Shown: in pieces, positions 45,788 through 55,125 of the stretch | Position numbering within the stretch: position 1 is the stretch's first letter | How the letters are laid out: each line of letters opens with the position of its first letter | The notes under the pieces: model-generated | Told to the model about the DNA's origin: nothing | The model's database searches: none | The model's input: the letters and a program-made list of their open reading frames with translations, nothing else | NCBI RefSeq assembly: GCF_000971965.1 | Contig: NZ_LAQP01000019.1 | Span: 1 to 64,000 of the forward strand | DNA from: Paenibacillus wulumuqiensis | GTDB lineage: Bacteria; Bacillota; Bacilli; Paenibacillales; Paenibacillaceae | DNA length: 64,000 bases | Reading direction: 5' to 3' | Made by a program: the position numbers and the translations under genes

Positions 45788-47155
45788 TCAGCTGCGGATA
45801 AAGACGGCTTTCCAGCGATTGACGTAATTCACGTCATAGCCGAGATTGTCCGACAGTATGCTGAGCGGCACGTAGACTTTGCCCTGGCTGCCCGTACCAT
45901 TTATAAAGGCAGCTGCGTCCGTACGCACCGCTCTGCCGCCCACCTGAATCGTCTTGCTGTTCAGCGGAATGGTAATGTTCTGTCCGCTGCTGCGAATGAC
46001 AGCCGAACGGTTCGCTCCCGACCAGCTGACCTGGGCTCCCAGTGCTGCGGTTACATCGCGCAGAGCAACATAGGTGCGGCCATTTCTGACGATCGGCTGA
46101 TCCGCGGTCTTCAGCTGGCGGCCATTCGTATAGATCACCGTACCGGCTGCATTGGTTCCGGCAGCAGGGGGAGTGATATAGCCACTGCTTCCCCAGATCG
46201 CCTGGCTAAAGGCAACGGCCATCGATTGGTAACCGGTCGCATTTGGATGGATATCCCCTTCGCCAATATGGGTCATCGCCAATTCCTTGCCCTGGAACGA
46301 AGCGGCCACATGGGCGACGCGCACATCTCTTCCCTGCTCTTTGTAATGATCTGCAGTCTCTTCCACTATCCGGCTAAAGCTGGCTGCCGCCTTGTTCAGA
46401 TCGCGATACAATCCCGCTCCGGCAAGCAGAGGCACCGGCTGATACTGATCGGCGATAACAATGGTCGCATGCGGGTTAAGCGTGGTCAGTTGATCCATGA
46501 TCGACGTCATATGGCTGCGATACCCCCGGGTAATCGGAGTCAGATCGATAGCGGACAGATCATCCGGCAGTGCAGTCAGCGATCCGAGCGCATTGAGAAA
46601 ATCATTACCTCCGATCGTAATGGTGATCAGATCGGCGTCACGAATATCACGGGCGGTCTGCGCGCCATCCAGCGTACGGCTGCTGCCGGGCAGACCGGTC
46701 TGGATATTGGCGGTGCTGATCGATCGGCCGGCACTGATCGCATCCATGTAATTTTTCAGACCCGAGCTGGTCAGGCCGAGGATCGCATGGTTGACTGCGG
46801 TGCTACGTCCGCGGAACAACTGCTGCTCGGCCAGCCGGGTAGTGAACCCGTCATACTCCTCATAACGAAGCTGCGGTTCATAGCCGGCAGTGAGTGAGTC
46901 ACCGAGAAAGACCATATGTTCATAAGACTGCTGCTTGTCCGCACCGGTGGCAGCTGCGCCATATACGGTAGAAGCAGAGCCTGCACTCCCTGACCCCAGC
47001 AGCATGAGTACCATCAAGTATTGAATAAAAATAAATATTCCCTCCTTCGCCGGACGACAATGATTGCCGGTAACGGCCTGTTTATGCTGCGCTGCCCTTG
47101 CGGCGCTATCCCTGCGTATACGGAATGCTATGAACAATTGGAACAGATTGCGCAT
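45788..47155 (-). CDS. Secreted SGNH/GDSL hydrolase with C-terminal stalk domain
   Basis: A 455-residue exported esterase/lipase-like protein. The SGNH domain shows MVFLGDSLTAGYEPQ (nucleophile serine), ITIGGNDFLNAL and the Asp/His pair in GEGDIHPNATGYQ. Residues about 335-455 form a copper-amine-oxidase-like stalk domain (VRNGRTYVALRDVTAALGAQV, VYVPLSILSDNLGYDVNYV), the same module as the two small proteins at 40.7-41.8 kb. The substrate is unknown. The start is uncertain. ATG 47155 follows AAAAGGGGA but gives a 45-residue polar lead before the hydrophobic signal segment. An internal AAGGAGGG just before that segment suggests a later non-ATG start. Confidence 0.88.
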   Translation of the reverse strand: MRNLFQLFIAFRIRRDSAARAAQHKQAVTGNHCRPAKEGIFIFIQYLMVLMLLGSGSAGSASTVYGAAATGADKQQSYEHMVFLGDSLTAGYEPQLRYEEYDGFTTRLAEQQLFRGRSTAVNHAILGLTSSGLKNYMDAISAGRSISTANIQTGLPGSSRTLDGAQTARDIRDADLITITIGGNDFLNALGSLTALPDDLSAIDLTPITRGYRSHMTSIMDQLTTLNPHATIVIADQYQPVPLLAGAGLYRDLNKAAASFSRIVEETADHYKEQGRDVRVAHVAASFQGKELAMTHIGEGDIHPNATGYQSMAVAFSQAIWGSSGYITPPAAGTNAAGTVIYTNGRQLKTADQPIVRNGRTYVALRDVTAALGAQVSWSGANRSAVIRSSGQNITIPLNSKTIQVGGRAVRTDAAAFINGTGSQGKVYVPLSILSDNLGYDVNYVNRWKAVFIRS

Positions 47156-47204
47156 CACCATTTCCCCTTTTCCTTGTCGGCTATCTCGGATCATGCATCC
47201 CCAA

Positions 47205-47249
47205 ATATAAAAAGGCTGCTGCAGCCCGGAGGGACTACAACAGCCGTTT
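47205..47249 (-). terminator. Intrinsic terminator of the 82-residue gene
   Basis: On the minus strand AAACGGCTGTTG pairs with CAGCAGCCTTT (one G-T pair), followed by TTTATATTT. Confidence 0.7.
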
Positions 47250-47266
47250 ATTCCTTAGCGGCCAGA

Positions 47267-47515
47267 TTATTTCTTGTCCTCGGAATCGGGACGTTTGGCC
47301 TTGTTCAGGTAATCATCATAACGTCCGTCCAGTTCCTTGGCCATCGCACGGTATTGACGGGTCTCTTCCACAATCGGATCGTTCTCCGTCTGGATGCGTA
47401 CTTCGTATTTGGGCGGAATCAGTCGGCGTTCCCGGCTGTCCCGTTCTTCTTCTTCCATTTGTCCTTCGGTTAAGCGCTCGCTGAGTTTACGTTCCAGTTC
47501 ATCGGATGATGACAT
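47267..47515 (-). CDS. Small acidic/basic hypothetical protein
   Basis: An 82-residue hydrophilic protein dominated by charged residues (ELERKLSERLTEGQMEEEERDSRERR), probably helical or disordered. There is no membrane segment and no cysteine. I do not recognise a family. A TAAGGAGTGA site seven bases before the ATG, a matching terminator downstream and a protein-like composition support it as real. It lies between the SGNH hydrolase and suhB on the same strand. Confidence 0.75.
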   Translation of the reverse strand: MSSSDELERKLSERLTEGQMEEEERDSRERRLIPPKYEVRIQTENDPIVEETRQYRAMAKELDGRYDDYLNKAKRPDSEDKK

Positions 47516-47700
47516 ATCGGTTCACTCCTTATCACGATCATCTGACAGGCAACACAGCACCTGGAGCAGTATTATTCAAGACTACAGGCGATTGGCTCAT
47601 GATCGGCAGCCGATAAAGCCGCCTTTCGCAAGATGCCACCCTGCAGTATCTGAAGATAAACTCTACTCTTTATTTACCCTGCTGCAGCCATTTCATTCAC

Positions 47701-48561
47701 TCAGACCGGCAGATCGGTCAGACCAGCCGTATGCAGTTCACGAATCAGCTCGTCATGGATATGACCGTTCGTCGCGGCAACATTGCGGACAGTCAATGTG
47801 TAATCTTCTCCGGAAATGTCACCGATTCGTCCGCCGGATTCCTGCACAAGCAGCGCTCCGGCAGCCAGATCCCATGCATTCAGGCCGACTTCCCAGTAGG
47901 CATTGAGACGTCCTGCCGCCACATAGGCGAGATGCAGCGCCGCCGAACCGCCGTTGCGGATGCTGCGGACTTTGGGTACCATCTCCACGAGTGCCCGGGT
48001 ATTGCGCTCCAGACCGGCATTGGCTGGGAACCCGGTTGCCACCAGACTCTCGGCCAGCGTCTGCTCGCCGGCTACCTGCATCCGATTGCCATGCACATAG
48101 GCGCCCTTGCCTTTTTCGGCGACAAACAATTCGTCATGAGTCGGATCATACACAACACCAACGATCACTTCACCTTTGTGGGCGACTGCGATAGATACGC
48201 AATAGTATGGGAAACCATGCACAAAGTTGGTCGTACCATCAATCGGGTCCACGATCCATACATAGTCGGCGTCCAGCACATTCTCGGTCGCCTGAATGGA
48301 AGCTTCCGCGCCGATGCCGGCACTTTCTTCTCCCAGAAATTCATCATCCGGGCAGTAGGTGAGCACCAGCTTGCGAATCATCTGCTCGGCACCCTTGTCC
48401 ACTTCTGTCACCAGATCCTGGGACGATGTCTTGGTATCCAGATGCTTGTAGCTGCCCAGCTTGGTCTTGATCCATTCGCCGGTTTTGGATGCCGCGTTGA
48501 TGGCTACCGCCACCCGACTTTTACTGCTTACGACATAGGGTTGCTTTTGGTTATCTTCCAT
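47701..48561 (-). CDS. suhB: Inositol monophosphatase family protein
   Basis: A 286-residue cytoplasmic Mg-dependent phosphatase of the inositol monophosphatase/SuhB family. The metal site is formed by FLGEESAG, VDPIDGTTNFVHGFP and LNAWDLAAGALLVQESGG. The N-terminal DLVTEVDKGAE helix is conserved as well. It hydrolyses inositol-1-phosphate or related sugar phosphates; the exact substrate is not decidable here. ATG 48561 with GGGGGA is chosen rather than a TTG two codons earlier. It is a single-gene unit between the small hypothetical gene and uvsE. Confidence 0.93.
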   Translation of the reverse strand: MEDNQKQPYVVSSKSRVAVAINAASKTGEWIKTKLGSYKHLDTKTSSQDLVTEVDKGAEQMIRKLVLTYCPDDEFLGEESAGIGAEASIQATENVLDADYVWIVDPIDGTTNFVHGFPYYCVSIAVAHKGEVIVGVVYDPTHDELFVAEKGKGAYVHGNRMQVAGEQTLAESLVATGFPANAGLERNTRALVEMVPKVRSIRNGGSAALHLAYVAAGRLNAYWEVGLNAWDLAAGALLVQESGGRIGDISGEDYTLTVRNVAATNGHIHDELIRELHTAGLTDLPV

Positions 48562-48714
48562 GTTCAATCCCCCTGCATATAATGAAATATCTGCGGCTCA
48601 CAGCCATGCGATACAGCTGTTCGCCAGCAGTCTAAAGGCTATCCGGCAGAGTACGGTGCATACAGTCGTGCGGTTCGTTACCGCATCCGGCTGCCGCCCT
48701 GCTTTGCTCTGCCT

Positions 48715-49716
48715 TTACGGTAACACTTCGATACTCGCTTTGTCGATGATGCGGACACCGTCGCCCTGGTACGCATGCAGATCCTTCATCAGCTGGAACA
48801 GTGCCGCATCCTTGTGCTTGGCTTCCAGCATGACATCGAGATGGCTTGAAGTACGTGCCGCTTCCCGCAGAAAGTCCAGCAGCGGTCCGGCTTCGACCCC
48901 ATCCGCATGACTGCGGCGATCGGTCTCACTCTTGGGACTGGACGCATGAATCTTGGGTGGCAGATGGACGCCCTCCGGCACATCGGTCATGGCCAGCGGG
49001 GAATCCCAGGTACGAGCGACTTCCGGCCACCAGTACGATGCCGGTTCACCGGCACAGTTGACCATGTGATGATGGATATCGAGCACCATCGGCAGTCCGG
49101 TCCGCTGGGCGACGGCAAGTGTCTCCCCGCTAGTAAATGTTTTGTCGTCATTTTCCAGCGTGATCCGGCACTGGATATCCGGGTCCAGCTGATGGAAATG
49201 TTCGATAAATCGCTCTGACGCCGTAGGCTTGTCCCCATAAGCGCCGCCGATATGAATATTGTTCTTGGCACGGGCATCCAGGCCCATCGCTTCAAGCATT
49301 TTCACATGGTAGCGCAGATCGCGTATGGAGGATTCCAGTACTTCCGGACGCGGTGTACTCAGTACGGTAAAATGATCCGGGTGAAAAGACACCCGCAGAT
49401 TGTGCCTGCGCACATACTCGCCCACCTCGGCAAACGAGTCGGCCAGCGCCGGGTACGGGTCCCAGTCGCTCAGATCGGTATGAGTCGCCAGCGGGATAAT
49501 TTTGGAGGTCATGCGATAGACCTGAATATCTTCGGCTACATTATGGCGCAGCAGACGAAGGGTGTTATGCAGATTGGTGCGGGCGATCTGTTCAAGCGAT
49601 CGCAGCCCGGCTTCACGGTCAGGCAGTTTTTTGAACCTGGCCATGGTCATGGTTTTGGAAGGCGATGAGTCTTTGACTTCAAGCGACATCGCCACATATC
49701 CGAATCGTACGATCAT
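48715..49716 (-). CDS. uvsE: UV damage endonuclease UvsE (UVDE)
   Basis: A 333-residue DNA-repair enzyme that nicks 5' of UV photoproducts and some abasic sites, independent of UvrABC. It starts with the strand MIVRFGYVAMS. It continues as a TIM barrel with metal ligands in LRVSFHPDHFTVLSTP, NIHIGGAYGDK, ITLENDDKTF, MVLDIHHHMVN, PPKIHASSPK and HLDVMLEAKHKD, which match the three-manganese site of the family. Length is typical. Start: GGAGGC about twelve bases upstream of ATG 49716. Its cargo neighbours are unrelated, and it is probably transcribed alone or with the small gene upstream. Confidence 0.95.
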   Translation of the reverse strand: MIVRFGYVAMSLEVKDSSPSKTMTMARFKKLPDREAGLRSLEQIARTNLHNTLRLLRHNVAEDIQVYRMTSKIIPLATHTDLSDWDPYPALADSFAEVGEYVRRHNLRVSFHPDHFTVLSTPRPEVLESSIRDLRYHVKMLEAMGLDARAKNNIHIGGAYGDKPTASERFIEHFHQLDPDIQCRITLENDDKTFTSGETLAVAQRTGLPMVLDIHHHMVNCAGEPASYWWPEVARTWDSPLAMTDVPEGVHLPPKIHASSPKSETDRRSHADGVEAGPLLDFLREAARTSSHLDVMLEAKHKDAALFQLMKDLHAYQGDGVRIIDKASIEVLP

Positions 49717-49807
49717 AGGGCTGAGTGCCTCCTCTGGTTCCGTCTGGTTGTGGACACCGGAGCCAGGGACAGCGCTCCATCACCATGCCATGCTGCATAC
49801 AGAAGGA

Positions 49808-50125
49808 TTACTTCTGCTCCCCGAAAAACATCTCATATGCGAGGTCGGTCTGCACCCTGGATTCTTCCGGTGTCAATTTGCGGATTAATTGCATCTCCAC
49901 TTCTGTTACCTCATTACCCTGAAAGTTAATCTCCGCAATACATCCGGTAATTTTCACAATCGCAACTGCGGTGTTATCCGGCGTGTAGGCGATTACTTTC
50001 TGGCCGGTCGGGAATACACGGAAGCCCTGTTTGACCATTTTGCCTCTGCCGTATTCGAGCAGATCCAGCAGTTCCTGCGTGTTTTTGAATTTGCACACGG
50101 AATTGAATTCGGTCTGGAATCCCAC
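49808..50125 (-). CDS. Conserved hypothetical protein, DUF2584-like
   Basis: A 105-residue soluble protein starting MGFQTEFNSVCKFK, continuing KQGFRVFPTGQKVIAYTPDNTAVAIVKITG and ending TPEESRVQTDLAYEMFFG. The MGFQTEFN opening and the overall layout remind me of the DUF2584 small proteins of Bacillales, which have no known function. The resemblance is from memory and moderate. The start is a GTG at 50125 with AGGGAGGCG upstream. It lies 90 bp upstream of uvsE on the same strand, so it may share its transcript. Confidence 0.7.
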   Translation of the reverse strand: MGFQTEFNSVCKFKNTQELLDLLEYGRGKMVKQGFRVFPTGQKVIAYTPDNTAVAIVKITGCIAEINFQGNEVTEVEMQLIRKLTPEESRVQTDLAYEMFFGEQK

Positions 50126-50456
50126 TGTCTCGCCTCCCTGGACATCATTATTTGGCTGTAAAGTAATATATGCTGTGTCGGAGCATACGTTATGTGTTGA
50201 ATTGGATCATCTGCACATTGTGCATTAAAATATGCTCTTTAGTGTTGTGCATCATGCGATCGTCTTGCTGGTGCACCATCCGCTGCGGAAAGGGATGAAG
50301 CCTCGTCCTCCGGTTAAGAATAGATATTGGAAATGCCCGCTTGCAGCGGAAAATATCCATTTTTCAAGGTCGTCCTTTGGCTTCATTCCCTTTCCTTCGC
50401 TCTATGATGGTTGCTTCATGGGGCAGCAGATCAGATGCAATACAAATAGATCGGGC
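50126..50456. other. Intergenic region with palindromic repeat copy E
   Basis: Between ddl and the DUF2584-like gene, both leftward. The repeat at 50281-50402 begins 54 bp downstream of the ddl stop codon and may act as its 3' hairpin. Nothing else was recognised. Confidence 0.6.
50281..50402 (+). repeat. Dispersed palindromic repeat, copy E
   Basis: CGCTGCGGAAAGGGATGAAGCC at the left pairs with GGCTTCATTCCCTTTCC at the right. The core has GTCCTCCGGTTAAGAATAG on the left and CAAGGTCGTCC on the right. The apical hairpin is CCGC-TTGCA-GCGG. Same orientation as A, B and C, with its own variable arm GAAGCC. Confidence 0.85.
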
Positions 50457-51548
50457 TTAATCGCGGCCGAATTGCAGTTGGCGGCGTTTGTTGTAGCGGT
50501 CTATGCCCAGCTGGATGAGTTCGTCCAGCAGTTCCGAATAGGATTTGCCGGTCTCACGCCAGAGCAGCGGGTACATGCTGAAGGCAGTGAAGCCTGGCAT
50601 TGTGTTGACTTCGTTGATCATGACGGAACCATCCACACGGCTGACAAAGAAGTCTGCGCGGCAGAGGCCGCTGCCGTCGATCGCTTTGAAAGCGCGCAGT
50701 GCCAGTTCACGCAGGTTCTCGGCCAGTTCGCTGTCGATCTCGGCCGGGATGACCATGCGGGAGGTGCCATCGATGTATTTGGCATCGTAATCGTAGTAAT
50801 CGCTGGTGGACACGATCTCGCCCGGTACGGATGCGAGCGGCAGCTCATTGCCGAGGACGCCGACTTCGACTTCACGTGCGTCGATATTTTCTTCGACGAT
50901 TACTTTCAGATCGTAGCGGAATGCGTATTCGATCGCGCGTTCCAGCTCACTGCGGTCCTTGGCTTTGGTAATACCGACGCTGGAACCGAGATTGGCCGGT
51001 TTGACAAAGCATGGATAGCCCAGATTGTGCTCAATGACACCGAGGATCTCATGCTTGTTCGCTTCGTACTCAGCAGTGATGAAGCTCTCGTATTTGCACT
51101 GCGGCAGTCCTGCCTGGGCAAACAGCTTCTTCATGATCACCTTGTCCATACCGGCAGAGGAAGCCAGTACACCGGCGCCCACGTATGGCATGTCCATCAT
51201 TTCAAACAGTCCCTGGATTGTGCCATCCTCGCCATATGTACCATGCAGCAGCGGGAACAGTACATCAATCGTGCTCTCCTGTCCGCTCAGCTTCTGCCAG
51301 AGGATGCTCATCGCCTGGGAAGTGGCTTCCGGTCCGCCGCTGATCTGCAGTTCTTCCGGACGGGAAGGTGCTGCTGTATACGTCTGGCCCATGTTCCAGC
51401 GGCCTTCCTTGTCAATGTATACGGGTACTACGTCGTATTTGTTATAGTCAATTGCGTTCAGTACGGAAAATCCGGTCTGTAGTGATACTTCATGTTCTCC
51501 GGATTTGCCTCCGTAGATCAGGCCTACGGTCAATTTTGCTGCTGTCAT
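50457..51548 (-). CDS. ddl: D-alanine--D-alanine ligase
   Basis: A 363-residue ATP-grasp ligase that makes the D-Ala-D-Ala dipeptide for peptidoglycan. The N-terminal loop GLIYGGKSGEHEVSL, the LLHGTYGEDGTIQGL motif, CFVKPANLGSSVGI and the metal-binding end MINEVNTMPGFTAFSMYP are all present. The omega-loop residue in the DYYDYDAKY stretch keeps the tyrosine of D-Ala-D-Ala rather than D-Ala-D-lactate enzymes. ATG 51548 has a GGGGG site upstream. murF, its usual partner, does not follow it here. Confidence 0.96.
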   Translation of the reverse strand: MTAAKLTVGLIYGGKSGEHEVSLQTGFSVLNAIDYNKYDVVPVYIDKEGRWNMGQTYTAAPSRPEELQISGGPEATSQAMSILWQKLSGQESTIDVLFPLLHGTYGEDGTIQGLFEMMDMPYVGAGVLASSAGMDKVIMKKLFAQAGLPQCKYESFITAEYEANKHEILGVIEHNLGYPCFVKPANLGSSVGITKAKDRSELERAIEYAFRYDLKVIVEENIDAREVEVGVLGNELPLASVPGEIVSTSDYYDYDAKYIDGTSRMVIPAEIDSELAENLRELALRAFKAIDGSGLCRADFFVSRVDGSVMINEVNTMPGFTAFSMYPLLWRETGKSYSELLDELIQLGIDRYNKRRQLQFGRD

Positions 51549-51848
51549 TTCGGAACCCCCGTTAGTCATTAGGCATGTTAAAATTCATCGTCTATCGTTA
51601 CCATTATCATCGTCTGCAGTACCGAATGATTCATTATGAAAAGATAAAGCAGACAGGCCGCAATTCGGCCTCTATTCAGTATAAATGTTCATAGGGAAGG
51701 CTGCAAAAAAACTTTGGCGGTTACACCTGCTCCTAGGCCCTATCCACATCCGGATTGTCGTATTCCATCCATTTCGTTCTCCCCCAGCCCGCTGCACGCC
51801 GCAGATCTCCTCTTCTCAACATGTCCATAATATTCAGCTAACAATACA
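51549..51848. other. Intergenic region between two leftward genes
   Basis: Contains a small hairpin AGGCCG-CAATT-CGGCCT (51653-51669) followed by T-rich DNA. Nothing else was recognised. Confidence 0.5.
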
Positions 51849-52778
51849 TTAAGTATATTCATTCGCCGCGTCTACATTCTCACGCAGATGCCGCATATCG
51901 CTGATCGGCGGACGTCCGAACATCCGGGCATATTCCCGGCTGAACTGGGAAGGACTCTCGTACCCTACCCGGAATCCGGCATCTGCCGCTTCCATATGCT
52001 CGGTTAGCAGCAGACGGCGAGCAGACTGCAGACGGATCGCCTTTTGATACTGCAGCGGACTCATTGCTGTTACTTTTTTGAAATGCTTGTGCAGCGCTGA
52101 CGGGCTCAGATGGACTTCCCGGGCGAGCTGCTCGATCTGCAGGGGCCGGGCATAATCCTGATGAATACGCTGGATTGTCCGGAGAACAGAATGGGCATGA
52201 CTGCCGGGAAAGGAAAACTGGGCAATACACGCTCCCTGTTCATCCTTCAACACCCGGTATATGATTTCACGGATCATCAGCGGAGCCAGCACCGGCATAT
52301 CTTCCGGGGTGTCGAGCAGCCGAACCAGCCGCAGCGCAGACTCCAGCAGCGGTGGCGCCGACCGGCTGACCAGAATGCCGCGTCCGGTCTGTCCATCCCA
52401 CTGCAGATTACTTTCACGAATAATATCCAGAACCCGCTCCGGATTCAGCGTTAATTGCAGACTCAGATAAGGAGTATTCGGCGACGCTTCGGTAATCTTG
52501 CCGCTCACCGGCAGATGCACCGGAGTGACCAGATAGGAAGAAGCATCATAATGGTAGCTTTCATCAGCCAGCGATGCCATTTTGGCTCCCTGCGCAATGA
52601 TGCACAGCGAAGGCGTCAGCACGCTGTGCGTCGGCTCGATCCGTCGGGAAGAGCGTCTGAGACGCAGTTCGGGAATGGCTGTAATGTGTGTGCCATCTGT
52701 ACCGGTATGCCGCTGAATCAGGGCAGCCAGTTCTTGAAGATGTACCGAAATATCCGGGGATGCACTCAATGGATTCAT
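51849..52778 (-). CDS. AraC-family regulator (AraC_N type)
   Basis: A 309-residue regulator with the AraC-type N-terminal ligand domain (TPSLCIIAQGAKMASLADESYHYDASSYLVTPVHLPVSG) and a C-terminal AraC DNA-binding domain. That domain has two helix-turn-helices (QIEQLAREVHLSPSALHKHFK, AADAGFRVGYESPSQFSREYARMFG). This subgroup often regulates a divergent short-chain dehydrogenase or aldo/keto reductase. Exactly such genes start 190 bp away on the other strand. Start: GAAAGGAAAA before ATG 52778. Confidence 0.9.
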   Translation of the reverse strand: MNPLSASPDISVHLQELAALIQRHTGTDGTHITAIPELRLRRSSRRIEPTHSVLTPSLCIIAQGAKMASLADESYHYDASSYLVTPVHLPVSGKITEASPNTPYLSLQLTLNPERVLDIIRESNLQWDGQTGRGILVSRSAPPLLESALRLVRLLDTPEDMPVLAPLMIREIIYRVLKDEQGACIAQFSFPGSHAHSVLRTIQRIHQDYARPLQIEQLAREVHLSPSALHKHFKKVTAMSPLQYQKAIRLQSARRLLLTEHMEAADAGFRVGYESPSQFSREYARMFGRPPISDMRHLRENVDAANEYT

Positions 52779-52967
52779 TGTTATTTTCCTTTCGGGTCAG
52801 CAGACGGCCGACGGTGAGTATGGTGCTTATTGTAGTGAATCCAGACAGGAATAGGCAAGCGAGGAACAGCAATATTCTACCTGTCTGCATTGGCTTTTCC
52901 TTATCCTTGAGTTAAGCCCGGTGTATCCAATAACCGGTCAATACAACAGGAGAAAGAAGGAATATCC

Positions 52968-53702
52968 ATGAGTCTAAACAATAAAGTCACGATCATTACA
53001 GGAGCCAGCAGCGGCATTGGAGAAGCAGCAGCCATCCTGCTTGCTGAACGTGGCGTCAAGCTGGTGCTCGGCGCAAGACGGCCGGACCGGCTGCAAGCAC
53101 TGGCAGAGCGTATTATCCGCACGGGCGGCGAGGCGGTATATGCTGCTACGGATGTACGAAGCCAGGCCGATATGGCTAATCTGGTCAAGCTGGCCTGCGA
53201 GCAGTATGGTCGGCTGGATGCTTTTATTAATAATGCCGGTGTGATGCCCATCTCTCCGCTCGATGATCTGCGAGTGGAAGATTGGGACGCCATGGTGGAC
53301 GTTAATATCAAAGGCGTGCTGTACGGCATCGCTGCCGCCCTGCCTGTATTCCGTCATCAGCAATGCGGCCATGTCATCAATATCGCTTCGACAGCGGGAC
53401 ACAAGACCGTCCCCAACCAGGCCGTCTATTCCGGTACCAAGTTTGCGGTACGGGCCATTTCCGAAGGGCTGCGCCAGGAAGCCGGCGACAAGCTGCGGGT
53501 CACGATCATTTCACCGGGCATCACCCGTACCCAATTTGCCGAAGGCGTGACCGACCCGGACATCCGCTCCCGCCTGGAAGAAGCCCACGATGCACTCGCT
53601 ATGCCCGCGGAAGCGGTCGCCCGCGCAATCGCCTTTGCCATGGAGCAGCCGGACGATGTGGATGTGAACGAGATTATTATCCGTCCGACAGCGCAGCTGT
53701 AA
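52968..53702 (+). CDS. Short-chain dehydrogenase/reductase (SDR)
   Basis: A 244-residue classical SDR. The NAD(P) site is TIITGASSGIGEA, with the arginine in GARRPDR suggesting NADPH. NNAGVMPISPL and the catalytic Ser/Tyr/Lys set (INIASTAGH, YSGTKFAV) are intact. It closely resembles the YdfG/YvaG-like oxidoreductases of unknown substrate. It is divergent from an AraC regulator and followed 180 bp later by an aldo/keto reductase in the same direction. A shared role in aldehyde or ketone detoxification is inferred. Start: GAAAGAAGGA before ATG 52968. Confidence 0.93.
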   Translation: MSLNNKVTIITGASSGIGEAAAILLAERGVKLVLGARRPDRLQALAERIIRTGGEAVYAATDVRSQADMANLVKLACEQYGRLDAFINNAGVMPISPLDDLRVEDWDAMVDVNIKGVLYGIAAALPVFRHQQCGHVINIASTAGHKTVPNQAVYSGTKFAVRAISEGLRQEAGDKLRVTIISPGITRTQFAEGVTDPDIRSRLEEAHDALAMPAEAVARAIAFAMEQPDDVDVNEIIIRPTAQL

Positions 53703-53883
53703 TCTCACGATATCGGTCTATCCATGTATCGATCAGTTCCTGTATGTAAGAGCGCATGATTTGTTGATTTTCCTGTAGTGTGGACCATTTTTCCCATCTA
53801 TTGCCGACAATAATGGGCGTATGGTGGTTAAAAGGAATAGAATGGTAGCGATTACCATTCCAATTATCAGGGAGGTGGAACAG

Positions 53884-54855
53884 ATGATGAACTACAGAAC
53901 ACTCGGTAAAACAGGCTTGAATGTATCGGAGATTGGCTATGGCGCATGGGGAATCGGCAAAACGGCCTGGCTCGGTGCCGATGATAATGAATCCCTTCAG
54001 GCGCTGAACCGCGCTATTGAACTGGGGCTTAATTTTATCGATACGGCACTTGTATATGGTGATGGACACAGCGAAAAGCTGGTCGGTCAGGTTGTCAGAG
54101 AGCATTCCGAACACATCTATGTCGCCTCCAAGATTCCACCGAAAAATGGAAATTGGCCCGCTCCCGGAGGTATCCCTTCATCGGACGCTTTTACTGCAGA
54201 ACATGTTATCTCCAGCACCGAGAAGAGCCTGAGCCATCTCAAGCTCGATGTCATCGATGTACAGCAGTTTCATGTCTGGTCGGATGAATGGGTAGGTCAG
54301 GGTGACTGGCTGGAAGGTGTGCAAACACTGAAAGATCAGGGCAAAATCCGCCATTTCGGCATCTCGATCAATGATCATCAGCCTGCCAATGCGATCCGGC
54401 TGATTGAGAGCGGTGTAGTAGATACGGTGCAGGTGATCTATAACATTTTCGATCAAAGTCCCGAGGATGAGCTGCTGCCCGCCTGCCAGAAGCACAATGT
54501 CGGCGTCATTGTCCGTGTCGCTCTGGATGAAGGTGCTTTGACCGGTACGATTACTCCAGATTCGGAATTCTCGGAGGGCGACTTCCGCAATCGCTATTTC
54601 CGTGATGATCGCAAGCAGCAGGTATATGATCGGATACAACGTATCACCGAGGAACTGAACATCTCTACCGACCAGATGGCTGAAACCGCACTGCGCTATG
54701 TACTCAGTCATCCGGCTGTCTCCACCGTTATTCCGGGTATGCGCTCTGTACGCAATGTCGAGCGCAATATGGCGATCGGTGATGGTAAAGGTCTGCCGCA
54801 GGAACAGGTAGAGTTGCTGAAGAAGCACCGCTGGGTACGCAATTTTTACGAGTAA
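53884..54855 (+). CDS. Aldo/keto reductase
   Basis: A 323-residue NADPH-dependent aldo/keto reductase (TIM barrel). It starts [25 protein letters not shown]. The tetrad is visible: Asp in [14 protein letters not shown], Tyr54-equivalent in the same stretch, Lys in VASKIPP and His in [10 protein letters not shown]. The cofactor end is [14 protein letters not shown]. It is similar to the YqkF/YtbE or auxin-induced type. The start at 53884 (or the next codon) has GGGAGGTGG upstream; the longer frame to 53821 is rejected. A terminator follows at 55004-55043. Confidence 0.93.
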   Translation: MMNYRTLGKTGLNVSEIGYGAWGIGKTAWLGADDNESLQALNRAIELGLNFIDTALVYGDGHSEKLVGQVVREHSEHIYVASKIPPKNGNWPAPGGIPSSDAFTAEHVISSTEKSLSHLKLDVIDVQQFHVWSDEWVGQGDWLEGVQTLKDQGKIRHFGISINDHQPANAIRLIESGVVDTVQVIYNIFDQSPEDELLPACQKHNVGVIVRVALDEGALTGTITPDSEFSEGDFRNRYFRDDRKQQVYDRIQRITEELNISTDQMAETALRYVLSHPAVSTVIPGMRSVRNVERNMAIGDGKGLPQEQVELLKKHRWVRNFYE

Positions 54856-55003
54856 CGGTTGAAGGATGTACGAGTATGTGTGGCGTGACAGCAAAGTCAT
54901 TTGAGTGTGGCGGACACCTTATTTTAGAGTGATTTTTCTGAATAGGCAGTTATAGCATTTATTTGTACAATCCATTAACATGATGCGGCATCACATCCTA
55001 CTT

Positions 55004-55043
55004 AAAAAGCCATGCCCGTTATATGCGGACATGGCTTGTTTGC
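55004..55043. terminator. Intrinsic terminator between convergent AKR and ABC genes
   Basis: AAGCCATG (55007-55014) pairs with CATGGCTT (55030-55037), with CCG/CGG inside, flanked by A and T runs. Confidence 0.75.
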
Positions 55044-55125
55044 TTATGCATCTGTTTATTTCATCTATGCACATATTTGCCCATTATATCGCTGCAAATG
55101 ATACATTACTCACTCTTCCATCCAA

